Below are positions 44,727 through 54,075 of a DNA stretch of 64,000 nt, piece by piece. A program made the position numbers and the translations under genes. Source of the DNA: Mobilisporobacter senegalensis (lineage in GTDB: Bacteria; Bacillota; Clostridia; Lachnospirales; Lachnospiraceae); the NCBI RefSeq assembly GCF_003752155.1, contig NZ_RJVG01000012.1, positions 1 through 64,000 of the forward strand. Direction: 5' to 3'. Numbering within the stretch: position 1 is the stretch's first letter; each line of letters starts with the position of its first letter. The notes below the pieces were generated by a model. The model saw nothing but the letters and a program-made list of their open reading frames with translations. It ran no database searches and had not been told where the DNA came from.

Positions 44727-44756
44727 AAAAATGGGCTGTTAGAACAGCCCATTTTT
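44727..44756. terminator. Terminator after the GGDEF gene
   Basis: AAAAATGGGCTGTT and exact complement with a tiny loop, overlapping the stop codon of the GGDEF gene. Confidence 0.85.
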
Positions 44757-45789
44757 AATTTATCGTTATTCTGTTTTTACCACTTCTCTTACTTTGATAC
44801 AAAATATCATCCACTTTTTTGATTACTTCGTCTAAAGTGAGGGTTTCATTGTACTTACAATACACTCCAAAACTTGCAGTAATAGAAAAAAGAATATTAT
44901 CGTCTTTAATAATTGTACGTTCAATTTCCTGTCTTATTATTTCAACATAACGGAGTACTTCCTCCTTATCATACAGGTTATTAAAATACACTATGATTTC
45001 ATCTCCCCCATATCTGGCAGCAATATCTTTAGGCCTTGCATAATTATTAATAATATTACCAACTTTAATTAATGCCATATCACCGTATGGGTGTCCATAG
45101 GTGTCATTGATATATTTAAATTCATCTAAATCAAGCATTGCAATACTATAATTTTCCTCTGACAGGTTCGGATTAAGATTAAGTGTTTCAAAAAAATATC
45201 TCTTATTAAAAAGTTCTGTAAGACCGTCACGATTCGCACTGTCTTTAATTTGCTTATATAAAAAATTATTTTCTATAGCAACACCAATATGATTACTGAT
45301 AGAAGATAAAAATATTGCATGATCTTTTGTAAAATACCTTTTTTCTCTATGCTGAACCAGAATAAAACCTAGTAAACGATTATCAACCTTAATCGGTACA
45401 CCAAGACAGGAGTATACACTTTTTTTGCAGTCCTGGCATTCATAAATAGGAGATTCATTCGATATAATAAATTCCTCCTCATTATGATCCATTATCAATT
45501 TTTTCCCTACCTTGATAAAACTTAAATTCATTTCATCATTCGCTTCATAATACTCATCATTGATTTTAATATATATGATAGAATCCTCTGCACCAAATAC
45601 ACCAATTAACATATCATTAATTATTCTAAAAAGATTTGGGTCTTTGATATAGGTATTAATATATTTGCTTATTTCCAATAGATTCGTTAACATATTTAGT
45701 TTATTCTCAAGAACAGTGACTTTTTGAGAGAGAGTATTAATTGTCTTTTCAGTAAAAAACTGATATTTTTCAAATTGTTCGGGATTCAT
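44755..45789 (-). CDS. GAF-GGDEF diguanylate cyclase
   Basis: 344 aa. Coiled-coil start, GAF domain (about 30-170, with CQDCKKSVYSCLGVP) and GGDEF domain (about 180-344). The active site RYGGDEIIVYF keeps the GG[DE]EI residues, and an inhibitory I-site RPKD lies five residues before it, so it should make c-di-GMP with product feedback. The paired Cys in the GAF domain (CQDC, then C) might bind metal or sense redox; that is a guess. Confidence 0.88.
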   Translation of the reverse strand: MNPEQFEKYQFFTEKTINTLSQKVTVLENKLNMLTNLLEISKYINTYIKDPNLFRIINDMLIGVFGAEDSIIYIKINDEYYEANDEMNLSFIKVGKKLIMDHNEEEFIISNESPIYECQDCKKSVYSCLGVPIKVDNRLLGFILVQHREKRYFTKDHAIFLSSISNHIGVAIENNFLYKQIKDSANRDGLTELFNKRYFFETLNLNPNLSEENYSIAMLDLDEFKYINDTYGHPYGDMALIKVGNIINNYARPKDIAARYGGDEIIVYFNNLYDKEEVLRYVEIIRQEIERTIIKDDNILFSITASFGVYCKYNETLTLDEVIKKVDDILYQSKRSGKNRITIN

Positions 45790-45967
45790 GATATAACACC
45801 TTCACTTTTAAACTATTTTTTTCAATATAGTGTTTAATTTTTTCATTATACTATTTTTTGATCAAAACTACAATAATAATTTATGTATATTTTATAATAA
45901 ATCACAAAAAAAGATTTATAAATACTATTTTAGTATTTTTTCGTCTATATTTTAGTTGTATAGAAAT

Positions 45968-46018
45968 AAAAGACTATCTGGAAGATTTACTACTTTGTGA
46001 ATCTTCCAGATAGTCTTT
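45968..46018. terminator. Terminator after pdaA
   Basis: AAAGACTATCTGGAAGATT and exact complement, 19-bp stem with 13-nt loop, 17 nt beyond the pdaA stop. Confidence 0.8.
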
Positions 46019-46035
46019 ATTGTAAGTGTAATGTA

Positions 46036-46839
46036 TCAAAATTCATCCAGGGTTCCAAATGTATAGCCCATTTCTTCCCATTTGGTAAGGAGTTCATCTA
46101 AGATTTCCGAATTTGTCTTAGAAGTACTATGAAGAAGAACAATCGCACCCGGATGAATCCTGCCTAATAACTTTTTAAATGCTTCTTCTTTCGTTGGTTG
46201 TTTATCATTATACCAGTCTACATAGGCAAGGCTCCAGAAGAAAGTCTTATACCCAAGCTCTTTTGCCATCTTTAAATTATCTACACTATATTTACCCTGA
46301 GGTGGACGATAAAATTTGGACATTTTCTCACCTGTGGTTTCTTCATAAGCTTTTTCCAAATCTTCAATCTCCTTCCGAAAACTATCCATGGATGAAATCC
46401 TTGACATATTTGGATGATTGTATGTATGGTTTGCTACATGATGACCTTCTTCTATCATTCGTTTTACAAGATCAGGACTTGTATTTATAAAATTTCCTAC
46501 CAGGAAAAAGGTCACATGTACATCATGCTTTTTTAATGCATCCAGAATTGCTGCTGTATAACCATTTTCATATCCTGCATCAAATGTCAGATAAATGACT
46601 TTCTTATTGGTATCTCCAATATAGTAAGTGTCATACTCTTTTAATTCATCGGGAGTTGCATTCGCCGTAGGCGGCTGTCCTTCCGTAGGAAATCCAAGGC
46701 CCCAATTTTCGCCTCCTGACTCTTTTAGTGTATCCTTTTCATAAGCATTCGTTAATAAAGCAATCCCTCCACCAAAAAAATATGCCAATGAAAACAAAAG
46801 AATGGTCGCTATTATACTTTTATATTTTTTCCATCTCAT
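46036..46839 (-). CDS. pdaA: Polysaccharide deacetylase, PdaA-type
   Basis: About 267 aa, start at the ATG at 46839 after TTGGAG; one N-terminal membrane helix. The NodB domain has TFDAGYENGYT, HHVANHTYNHP (metal His), FYRPPQGKYS and IVLLHSTSKT. TFDxGYENG rather than TFDDG is typical of PdaA, the muramic acid deacetylase that makes spore-cortex delta-lactam. This supports a spore-forming host. Confidence 0.85.
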   Translation of the reverse strand: MRWKKYKSIIATILLFSLAYFFGGGIALLTNAYEKDTLKESGGENWGLGFPTEGQPPTANATPDELKEYDTYYIGDTNKKVIYLTFDAGYENGYTAAILDALKKHDVHVTFFLVGNFINTSPDLVKRMIEEGHHVANHTYNHPNMSRISSMDSFRKEIEDLEKAYEETTGEKMSKFYRPPQGKYSVDNLKMAKELGYKTFFWSLAYVDWYNDKQPTKEEAFKKLLGRIHPGAIVLLHSTSKTNSEILDELLTKWEEMGYTFGTLDEF

Positions 46840-46929
46840 AGTGAACTCCAATAATCTTTATTATTAAAATATATTGGTTAGACCAGCCAGTCATTCCTAT
46901 GAACATTGTCCTTTTTGTTAATTTTTGGT

Positions 46930-47706
46930 TTAAGAGCCGGTAGATTTATAATGTCTGATACCAAATTTCCAGAACAGATAGCATGGAATGATAAAACCAC
47001 AGCCCAGGATTGGAAAAAATATATACCCCTCATTATGGCTTTTCCCAAGTACATATAATAGGGGATAATATTGAACCAATGCAAATGGTATGATAAAAGT
47101 GCAGATTTGCAGCACTATTTTCCCATAAATACTCACAGGATATTTTCCATATTCTCTGGCTCCATCTGTAAATATATTCATAAACTCCAATCCTTCTATG
47201 GTAAAAAAGCAAAGAGCTGCATAAATTATGAAAATCCCGGTAAACACAACAGTTCCACCAATTATCATGAATACTACTGTAAATATTCTGCCATAACTCC
47301 ATGTTACATTGCTTTTCATAATACCATAGATAAACATGATAAGCGCCTGGAGAATACGTCCTATTCTCGTGAATTCAATCTTACTTCCAAGAACCTGCAG
47401 CATCTCATTTCTTGGTCTTACCATGATCCTGTCAAATTCACCATTGCTAATGGTAGATGAAAAAGTATCAAATCCTCTGGCAAAACATTCAGCCAAAGAA
47501 AATTGTATCAGTACAATAGAAAAACATAATAAAACTTCACTATAGGTAAAATTATTTACTTTATTAAAACGTAAGAACATAAAATAAACTCCCAAAAATA
47601 CATTAAAAGAAACTAAGAACTGTCCTATCGTCGTTAGTAGAAAAGAAGCTTTATGTTGAAATATACTTTTTAAATGTATCAGAAAGTATTTGTAATATAG
47701 TTTCAT
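46930..47706 (-). CDS. ABC-2 type permease (second subunit)
   Basis: 258 aa, six hydrophobic segments, with SIVLIQFSLAECFARGFDTF and SNGEFDRIMVRPRNEMLQVLG typical of the ABC2_membrane_6 (DUF990) group. Starts after GGAGG, 5 nt downstream of the first permease gene. Exported substrate unknown. Confidence 0.85.
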   Translation of the reverse strand: MKLYYKYFLIHLKSIFQHKASFLLTTIGQFLVSFNVFLGVYFMFLRFNKVNNFTYSEVLLCFSIVLIQFSLAECFARGFDTFSSTISNGEFDRIMVRPRNEMLQVLGSKIEFTRIGRILQALIMFIYGIMKSNVTWSYGRIFTVVFMIIGGTVVFTGIFIIYAALCFFTIEGLEFMNIFTDGAREYGKYPVSIYGKIVLQICTFIIPFALVQYYPLLYVLGKSHNEGYIFFPILGCGFIIPCYLFWKFGIRHYKSTGS

Positions 47707-47711
47707 TTTTC

Positions 47712-48515
47712 TCAGCCTCCCTGCACAACAACTTTTTTGAGAGCTTTAGTCATAAGTATTTTACCAGCCACAATTAATAAAATAACCCAAAATATTTGCA
47801 AGCCTGCTGCTCTATATAATCCTGTTCCACTAATATCCCCGGAGTAAATACGCAAAGGTACATTCTGCATAGATGCAAAAGGAAGTATTTCAAATATTTC
47901 ACGGATTCCTTTTGGAAAAAACGGCAATGGGATTACTGCACCAGAGAAAAATTCAACCACTGCAACAGATACCATTCGAATTCCCATGGGGGAAATAGTA
48001 TAAAAATTTATGATATATAGTAACATGCAATAAGCAATTACGGTTAAAAACCCCAATACCATAGTAAGCAGAAACCAGCTGAAAGTTTTTCCATTATCAG
48101 GAAGTCTTAATCCATAAGGAGCTGGTAAAAATACGGCAAATAACAATATAGGCATACTTCTTAATAGAGCTTTTGAAAGTCTGTTTGCCATACTTCTTGT
48201 AAACCACATATTATAGACATCAACAGGTCTGCATAATTCATAGGCAATATTACCGTTCGTTATTATATCAAATATTTCATTTTCTAAAATCCAAGTCATA
48301 AATAGAGCTAAAAATGCCTGCTGCATCCATACATAAGAAACTAATGCAGAAAATGTCATTGGAAATGCTTTTGCATCTGCATTATAGAAAGCTTTAAACA
48401 TTAATATTTCCAGGGCGCCCCAGGTAAATTGGGTCATTATACCTGCCAGTGCTGCTGCTCTATATTGAAATCCATATATAAATCGGAGCCGAAAAAAAGA
48501 TAAGTATTTATTCAT
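47712..48515 (-). CDS. ABC-2 type permease (first subunit)
   Basis: About 267 aa with six hydrophobic segments; NEIFDIITNGNIAYELCRPV parallels the motif in the other permease, so the two are paralogous halves of one channel. ATG at 48515 follows AAGGAGGAG; ten nt after the ATPase stop. Confidence 0.85.
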   Translation of the reverse strand: MNKYLSFFRLRFIYGFQYRAAALAGIMTQFTWGALEILMFKAFYNADAKAFPMTFSALVSYVWMQQAFLALFMTWILENEIFDIITNGNIAYELCRPVDVYNMWFTRSMANRLSKALLRSMPILLFAVFLPAPYGLRLPDNGKTFSWFLLTMVLGFLTVIAYCMLLYIINFYTISPMGIRMVSVAVVEFFSGAVIPLPFFPKGIREIFEILPFASMQNVPLRIYSGDISGTGLYRAAGLQIFWVILLIVAGKILMTKALKKVVVQGG

Positions 48516-48525
48516 AGTCTCCTCC

Positions 48526-49311
48526 TTATATTTCATACTTTTTATAAAGTTCCACTACTACTTCATCAACAGAAGAACCTTTTTTCATACTTTCAAGGTC
48601 TCCATCCATTAGGATCTTTCCCTTTCCTATGAGAATAATTCTCCTGGTAAGAGCCTCAATATCCTGCATATCATGGGTCGTGAGTATAACCGTAGTTTTA
48701 TGCCTTTTATTCATATCTAAGATAAAATTTCGAACTGCTATCTTTGATACTGCATCCAGGCCAATTGTTGGTTCATCCAAAAATAATATCTTAGGACTAT
48801 GTATAAGAGACGCCCCAATTTCACATCGCATCCTCTGTCCTAAGGATAACTGTCTGGCTGGTGTTTTGATGATTTCTTCTAAATTCAGTAAAGTTACTAA
48901 TTCATCCAGATTCTCTTTAAATTTCTTCATGGGAATACTATAAATATCCCTTAATAATTCAAAAGAATCTATCACCGGCACATCCCACCATAATTGGGAC
49001 CGTTGTCCAAATACAACTCCTATATCACGTACATGTGCAATTCTCTCTTTCCATGGAGTCCGCCCATTAATTTGGCAACTGCCACTATCTGGTGTTAATA
49101 TACCGCTCAAAATTTTAATTGTACTGCTTTTTCCGGCTCCGTTAGGGCCAATATACCCAACCATCTCTCCCTCATCAATGGTGAAAGAGATGTCATCAAG
49201 AGCCTTTACGCATTCGTATTCCTTATGAAATAAAGCCTTAAAAGCCTCTGAAATACCTGAATTACGCCTTGCGACCTGAAAGGTCTTGTTAATGTGTTCC
49301 ACTCGAATCAT
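48526..49311 (-). CDS. ABC-2 exporter ATPase
   Basis: 261 aa with Walker A GPNGAGKSST, signature LSLGQRMRCEIG, Walker B ILFLDEPTIGLD and H-loop LTTHDMQDIEAL. The N terminus HINKTFQVARRNSG and the VRDIGVVFGQRSQLWWD stretch match ATPases of DUF990-type exporters. First gene of the three-gene operon. Confidence 0.88.
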   Translation of the reverse strand: MIRVEHINKTFQVARRNSGISEAFKALFHKEYECVKALDDISFTIDEGEMVGYIGPNGAGKSSTIKILSGILTPDSGSCQINGRTPWKERIAHVRDIGVVFGQRSQLWWDVPVIDSFELLRDIYSIPMKKFKENLDELVTLLNLEEIIKTPARQLSLGQRMRCEIGASLIHSPKILFLDEPTIGLDAVSKIAVRNFILDMNKRHKTTVILTTHDMQDIEALTRRIILIGKGKILMDGDLESMKKGSSVDEVVVELYKKYEI

Positions 49312-49511
49312 GTTCTTTTCCTCCTGGTAGTAATATTTTTGAAATATCTTGCCAAGCGTTATGTTCCTTAGATTTTGCTAAGATGAACCGTGGTAAAATA
49401 GGTTTGAATTCTAAAAATAGTTAGAAATATATTTTTAGGACTGATTTTTCGATTTTAATATTTATTTATGTTAATTGTATGTCAGTTTATGGATATCCTA
49501 AATGAATTGAA

Positions 49512-49540
49512 TTGACAAGTCATTTTTATAAGAATATAAT
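49512..49540 (+). promoter_or_regulatory. blaI promoter
   Basis: TTGACA - 17 bp - TATAAT, both hexamers perfect, with the BlaI-type operator starting 5 nt after the -10. Confidence 0.75.
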
Positions 49541-49544
49541 TATT

Positions 49545-49562
49545 ATATTACATGTGTAATAT
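49545..49562. promoter_or_regulatory. BlaI operator 1
   Basis: Perfect palindrome ATATTACATGTGTAATAT with core TTACA-TG-TGTAA, overlapping the transcription start of blaI. The same core occurs twice in front of the beta-lactamase gene. Confidence 0.75.
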
Positions 49563-49579
49563 TTAAGGAGATATGAATT

Positions 49580-49960
49580 ATGAAAAACTTACCTCAAATT
49601 TCAGAAGCGGAATATAAAGTAATGAAAATTATATGGAGCCATTCACCTATTAGTACAAATGAGGTGATCGAAAAATTAATACGGACCACGGATTGGAGTC
49701 CAAAAACAATTCAAACAATGCTAAAACGTCTGGTACAAAAAGGAGCACTTATTTACGAAAAAGAGGGCCGTGTATTCATCTATACTCCATTAGTGAAAGA
49801 AGGAGAATATTTAAAGCATGAAAATATTCATTTTTTAGAACGTTTATATGATGGAAATATAGCTTCCATGTTAACAAACTTTCTGGCGAATGAAAAACTT
49901 TCAGATAAAGAAATAGAGGAACTACGTAATCTATTGGACTCCAAAGAGGGAGGAGATTAA
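49580..49960 (+). CDS. blaI: BlaI/MecI-family repressor
   Basis: 126 aa winged-helix repressor: ISEAEYKVMKIIWSHSPIST, NEVIEKL and WSPKTIQTMLKRLVQKGAL, with a C-terminal dimer helix. It should repress itself, blaR1 and the class D beta-lactamase until cleaved after BlaR1 activation. AAGGAGA precedes the start. The blaR1 gene begins 2 nt after its stop. Confidence 0.9.
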   Translation: MKNLPQISEAEYKVMKIIWSHSPISTNEVIEKLIRTTDWSPKTIQTMLKRLVQKGALIYEKEGRVFIYTPLVKEGEYLKHENIHFLERLYDGNIASMLTNFLANEKLSDKEIEELRNLLDSKEGGD

Positions 49961-49961
49961 T

Positions 49962-51755
49962 TTGATTCATACTTTTGGTATTTCCTTTCTCTTGAGTAAT
50001 CTAGTTATTTCAATACTTATTGCTGCCATCCTGCTAATTAAAAGAATATTCAAAAAACATATTTCCATCCGAATGCAGTACAATATATGGTTTCTTACAT
50101 TAAGCATGCTAATAATTCCTTTTCTTCCTGTAAATACTTTAGGTTTTCAAAATCTTCAAAACTGGATGATAGGACTGCATAATGTAAGAATGTCAAATCA
50201 GAATGGAGTTACTCAAACATTAAATAACGGAAAACAACTATTAAGTGGTAATTGGTTACAGGATTTTTCAATTTCCATTAACAGTAAAACTCCCTCCTAT
50301 ATCAACGTATTTCTAATAAGCATTTGGACGATTGGAATTATTGTTATGACTACTATAACAATTTATAATAATCATAAAATTAAGCAGTTAAAAACCTCTT
50401 CTTTACCAGTACAAAACAAAAAAATCAGACTGCTATGTAAGATATGTGTTAAGGATATAGGTTTAAAGAACGAGCTTCCTATTTTAACCAGTGCCTATTT
50501 AAACACCCCTGTCACTATGGGACATTTTAAGCCCTGCATTATTCTTCCAATGTATTTGATATCAGAATTTAAACTTAAAGAAATTCGATATATTCTTCTA
50601 CATGAACTTCAACACTATAAGCATAGAGATATACAGGTTAATCTTTGGATGTGTCTAACACAGATCATATATTGGTTTAATCCCGTAATATGGTATGTTA
50701 TAAAAGAAATGCGTAACGATTGTGAATTAGCCTGTGACTCATCCGTTTTATCCATGCTTGATAAAGAATATCATTCGGAATATGGACATACATTACTCAA
50801 CTTTGCACAAAAACTTTCTTACCTTTCATCAGTTTCAGGAATGGGTGGTCCAAAAAAGCAGATTAAGAAAAGAATTATTAATATTGTTTCTTTTCAGGGA
50901 GAGTCTCAATGGTTAAAATTAAAAAGTACACTGATATTCATTTTGATTGGAATTACTATATTGGGATTTACACCAATTCTTTCCACTCATGGCTTTAATG
51001 ACAGTATTTATAAGACTTCAAATATAAGAACCACAACAGAAGATTTAAGTGATTACTTTAAAGATTATAATGGCAGTTTTGTCTTATATGAGCCAAATAA
51101 AGATTATTGCTTTATATACAATGAAACTGATGCAATGAAGCGTGTATCGCCAGATTCAACTTATAAAATATATAGTGCTTTATTTGGTCTAGAAGCAAAT
51201 AGTATATCACCTCATTCTTCCTTGATTATGTGGGATAAAATTATATATCCATATGATACTTGGAATCAAGATCATTCATTAAATACAGCTATGAAAAACT
51301 CTGTAAATTGGTATTTTCAAGCATTAGACCAAAGAACAGGTCTGCAGACCTTAAAACATTATTATCAAAAAATTGAATATGGTAATCAAAGCCTATCTGG
51401 AGGCATTTCAAATTACTGGATGGAATCCTCTTTAAAAATTTCCCCGATGGAACAAGTGGAATTGTTATCTAAATTCTACTATAATACATTCCAATTTGAA
51501 GATAAAAACATCCAAACAGTAAAAGACGCTATGTTGCTATCCAGTTCTAATGAAGCTAATCTCTATGGTAAAACTGGCACTGGTAGTGTAGATGGCAAAA
51601 ATGTAAATGGATGGTTTGTCGGATTTATAGAGGTAAAAGATAATACCTATTTCTTTGCTACTCATATTCAAAATAATGATAAGAGTAACGGAAGTAATGC
51701 TGCAAGTATTACTTTATCTATCTTAAAAGATAAAAATATATATTCATCTGAATAG
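49962..51755 (+). CDS. blaR1: BlaR1/MecR1 beta-lactam sensor-protease
   Basis: 597 aa, TTG start after GGAGGAG. The N-terminal half has transmembrane segments and the M56 metalloprotease motif LLHELQHYKHRD with NPVIWYVIKEMRNDCELACD. The C-terminal half is a class D-like penicillin-binding sensor with acylation Ser in STYK, SVNWYF, EYGNQ and YGKTGTG. Beta-lactam acylation outside should activate the protease inside to inactivate BlaI. Confidence 0.92.
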   Translation: MIHTFGISFLLSNLVISILIAAILLIKRIFKKHISIRMQYNIWFLTLSMLIIPFLPVNTLGFQNLQNWMIGLHNVRMSNQNGVTQTLNNGKQLLSGNWLQDFSISINSKTPSYINVFLISIWTIGIIVMTTITIYNNHKIKQLKTSSLPVQNKKIRLLCKICVKDIGLKNELPILTSAYLNTPVTMGHFKPCIILPMYLISEFKLKEIRYILLHELQHYKHRDIQVNLWMCLTQIIYWFNPVIWYVIKEMRNDCELACDSSVLSMLDKEYHSEYGHTLLNFAQKLSYLSSVSGMGGPKKQIKKRIINIVSFQGESQWLKLKSTLIFILIGITILGFTPILSTHGFNDSIYKTSNIRTTTEDLSDYFKDYNGSFVLYEPNKDYCFIYNETDAMKRVSPDSTYKIYSALFGLEANSISPHSSLIMWDKIIYPYDTWNQDHSLNTAMKNSVNWYFQALDQRTGLQTLKHYYQKIEYGNQSLSGGISNYWMESSLKISPMEQVELLSKFYYNTFQFEDKNIQTVKDAMLLSSSNEANLYGKTGTGSVDGKNVNGWFVGFIEVKDNTYFFATHIQNNDKSNGSNAASITLSILKDKNIYSSE

Positions 51756-51758
51756 ATA

Positions 51759-51803
51759 TAAAGGGGCATGAAATCATATTCACTCTTGATTTCATGCCCT
51801 TTA
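51759..51803. terminator. Bidirectional terminator between blaR1 and the beta-lactamase gene
   Basis: AAAGGGGCATGAAATCA and TGATTTCATGCCCTTT, one bulge, between convergent genes. Confidence 0.85.
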
Positions 51804-51872
51804 TATATCTATTTCTATACCAACAATGATTACTTATCAATATTGTTTCATTATATTCATTAACAATATCCC

Positions 51873-52757
51873 TTAATAATATTGTTTGATTATGTCAAAT
51901 GTGATTTCCTTTGCTTTCGGTCCTGGCAATTCTAAAAATTCCTCATCCAGCCTAACAGCAAAGTAAACTTTACGATCATTCTTCTCAAAGAATCCTACAA
52001 ACCATCCATTTTCCACCTTAGCGCTGCCAGTTTTTCCATATATTTTATATTCCTGGTCCGATTTAACCAGCATAATTTCTTTCAATAAATTAATATGCTC
52101 TTTAGAAAACGATGTCTTATAATTAAAAATCTTAACTAATACTTCTATTTGCTCTTCTGGAGAAATCTTTAAAGAAGCATCTAACCAAAAATCATTATGT
52201 CCTGTTGCTGTCCATGTACTCAAGTCGTTATTACCGTATTCTAAACTTTCTAATATCTTTTGGACATAATCTTTACTAAGACCATCAACCACTTTCTCAA
52301 AATACCAGACACATGATGTTTTAAATGCTTCTTCTAAGTTCAGATTTTTATTCCAATCCTCATTCCAGTAATTTTCTCCATTATATCCCATGGTAGATTG
52401 TTTTGATTGTATAACACCCGCGTCCAAACCCATAAGTGTAGATATTATTTTAAATGATGAATATGGGGATATCTGTTCTTTGGTTAGCTTTGAATTATAG
52501 ATATCGTATCTATTATCATTTTCATCATAGAAATAAGCACATCCATTTATATCTTGAAAACTTTCACTAAAATTTACTTCATTTATCACTTTTTCTTTCA
52601 TACTATCTTTCTCTAGCAATTTCTCTTCCTTACTGCCTTCTACATCCTTGGCTGATATTACTTCATCCCCTTTTTGATTTTTTTCTACAATTGATTTATT
52701 ACATGCAGTAGTTAATAAGCAAACCCCTAAAATTAATGTTAATACTATTCGTCTCAT
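51873..52757 (-). CDS. Class D beta-lactamase, lipoprotein
   Basis: About 294 aa, start ATG at 52757 (AGGAG seven nt before), lipobox LLTTAC. Class D motifs in order: SSFK (Ser nucleophile and carbamylated Lys), SCVWYF (SxV), EYGNND (YGN), YGKTGS (KTG). Resembles the CDD-type enzymes of clostridia. A Lys/Glu linker of about 45 residues separates the lipid anchor from the enzyme. Convergent with blaI-blaR1 and carrying two BlaI-type operators, so it is the inducible target. Confidence 0.88.
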   Translation of the reverse strand: MRRIVLTLILGVCLLTTACNKSIVEKNQKGDEVISAKDVEGSKEEKLLEKDSMKEKVINEVNFSESFQDINGCAYFYDENDNRYDIYNSKLTKEQISPYSSFKIISTLMGLDAGVIQSKQSTMGYNGENYWNEDWNKNLNLEEAFKTSCVWYFEKVVDGLSKDYVQKILESLEYGNNDLSTWTATGHNDFWLDASLKISPEEQIEVLVKIFNYKTSFSKEHINLLKEIMLVKSDQEYKIYGKTGSAKVENGWFVGFFEKNDRKVYFAVRLDEEFLELPGPKAKEITFDIIKQYY

Positions 52758-52865
52758 ATACACTCTCCTATTCTGATTTTACTAAACATTCTTTTGACAT
52801 TAAAAATATTTAAGAGATTAAGATAATTTTTAATTTATTTAGTTTCTGTTCTTTATCTTTTAATA

Positions 52866-52877
52866 TTACATTTGTAA
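52866..52877. promoter_or_regulatory. BlaI operator 3 (in beta-lactamase leader)
   Basis: TTACA-TT-TGTAA, same core as the other two sites, 40 nt downstream of the beta-lactamase -10. Confidence 0.65.
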
Positions 52878-52913
52878 GATTTTAAGATAAAAAAATTTTT
52901 TTCTCTTTTAAGT

Positions 52914-52935
52914 AAATATTACAGCTGTAATATTT
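52914..52935. promoter_or_regulatory. BlaI operator 2 (in beta-lactamase promoter)
   Basis: Perfect 22-bp palindrome with core TTACA-GC-TGTAA and flanks AAATA/TATTT. It covers the spacer and the -10, so bound repressor would exclude RNA polymerase. Confidence 0.75.
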
Positions 52936-52944
52936 AAATGTCAA
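52916..52944 (-). promoter_or_regulatory. Beta-lactamase promoter
   Basis: TTGACA - 17 bp - TAATAT on the minus strand, with an untranslated leader of about 150 nt. Confidence 0.7.
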
Positions 52945-53032
52945 GTATATTTTTGCAAAGTTTTATTACTCTTTACCCATGCATAAAGGAGATTGTAAAT
53001 CTATAAATTCCAATCTCCTCTTTGTATATTGC

Positions 53033-53395
53033 TTATAAATTTGTTATCCAATTCAAAGCTTTATTCTTGCTATTAAAGACTCTAAAATCATTTCCATTAT
53101 TTGATTCTACTAATAAATCTTTAAATTTTCCTTTTACTTTGTCAGTATCTGTAATAACGACAGCAATTTTAATATTATAATTTACAAACTTTTGTAATAT
53201 ACTACCAGCTAAACCCGTCCTTAATTTGAAAAAATCATCTGACAAAGCATCCATATGAATCAATATGAGATTCGTTTCATTCTCAAAACATGCTCCAATT
53301 AAGTCCAATGCGCTTTGTTCATTATGAATAGATGCCTCTTTCGTTCCACATTCAATATATTTTTTATTGTTTTCTTCTATCACAGTATAGTTCAT
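53033..53395 (-). CDS. DUF4180 protein
   Basis: 120 aa alpha/beta protein; family features IGACFENETNLILIHMDALS and FFKLRTGLAGSILQKFVNY. Function unknown. It overlaps the PadR gene stop by 4 nt and is the gene most likely controlled by that PadR repressor. Confidence 0.8.
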   Translation of the reverse strand: MNYTVIEENNKKYIECGTKEASIHNEQSALDLIGACFENETNLILIHMDALSDDFFKLRTGLAGSILQKFVNYNIKIAVVITDTDKVKGKFKDLLVESNNGNDFRVFNSKNKALNWITNL

Positions 53396-53946
53396 AGTAT
53401 TGTTCTCCTCTTTTGTTTACATAATTCCTGGCGTAAATAAGCCACCCATTTCACTTCATTTTCGTAAGCAGATATGATATTTTTATGAATCATATTCCAT
53501 ATGAATTCCTCTCTTGGACTCCTGTTTGGTAAAAAAGGACCTCTTCGGATCATTTCCTGCTGTAATAATATCTGCATATTGATTTCATACTCATATTTCA
53601 TTAATAGATCATTAAGCTCATCATCAGTAAGCTGATCCGCCCATGCTAATTGAACTAAGAAAGATTTTTTAAATTCCGGAGGTTCCGGCGATAAAAGTAT
53701 CCATTCTTTTAACCTGACCCTTCCTTCTTCCGTTATTGTATAAAGCTTTTTGGAAGGAGAACTTTCCTGATGCAGAACTTCATTCGTAACTAATCCTTCC
53801 CCCAATAGTTCCACTAAAGATCTATAGATCTGATTATTATTACCGGACCAATGCATAAACGGTGAATCCTGGATAATCTTCTTAAGATCATATCCTGTGT
53901 ATGAGTTATAGCTTAATATTCCTAAAATAGCGTATTTAATAGACAT
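53392..53946 (-). CDS. PadR-family regulator
   Basis: About 184 aa, start at the ATG at 53946 after AAGGAG. The winged HTH (KYAILGILSYNSYTGYDLKK, NQIYRSLVELLGEGLV, KLYTITEEGR) and the C-terminal Vir_act_alpha_C helix pair for dimerisation are present. Operon with DUF4180. Three identical palindromes lie immediately upstream. Confidence 0.88.
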   Translation of the reverse strand: MSIKYAILGILSYNSYTGYDLKKIIQDSPFMHWSGNNNQIYRSLVELLGEGLVTNEVLHQESSPSKKLYTITEEGRVRLKEWILLSPEPPEFKKSFLVQLAWADQLTDDELNDLLMKYEYEINMQILLQQEMIRRGPFLPNRSPREEFIWNMIHKNIISAYENEVKWVAYLRQELCKQKRRTIL

Positions 53947-53968
53947 TATTTTAACTCCTTCTAAATAT

Positions 53969-54010
53969 AACATATGTTAATAATAACATATGTTAATAAT
54001 AACATATGTT
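53969..54010. promoter_or_regulatory. Triple PadR operator array
   Basis: AACATATGTT occurs three times, at 53969-53978, 53985-53994 and 54001-54010, each exactly 16 bp apart and separated by AATAAT. PadR proteins bind ATGT/ACAT-type sites. Confidence 0.7.
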
Positions 54011-54075
54011 ATTAAGAGTGTCAACTATCTACTTACTATAAAAAAATTATATTACAAAAAAAGGAAACTACTATA

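Noticed and set aside
49962-51755. Penicillin-binding protein fused by mis-assembly to a protease
   Set aside because: M56 protease plus class D-like sensor is the normal BlaR1/MecR1 architecture.
53969-54010. CRISPR or tandem-repeat locus
   Set aside because: Units are 10-bp palindromes with 6-bp spacers directly before a PadR gene, which fits an operator array.
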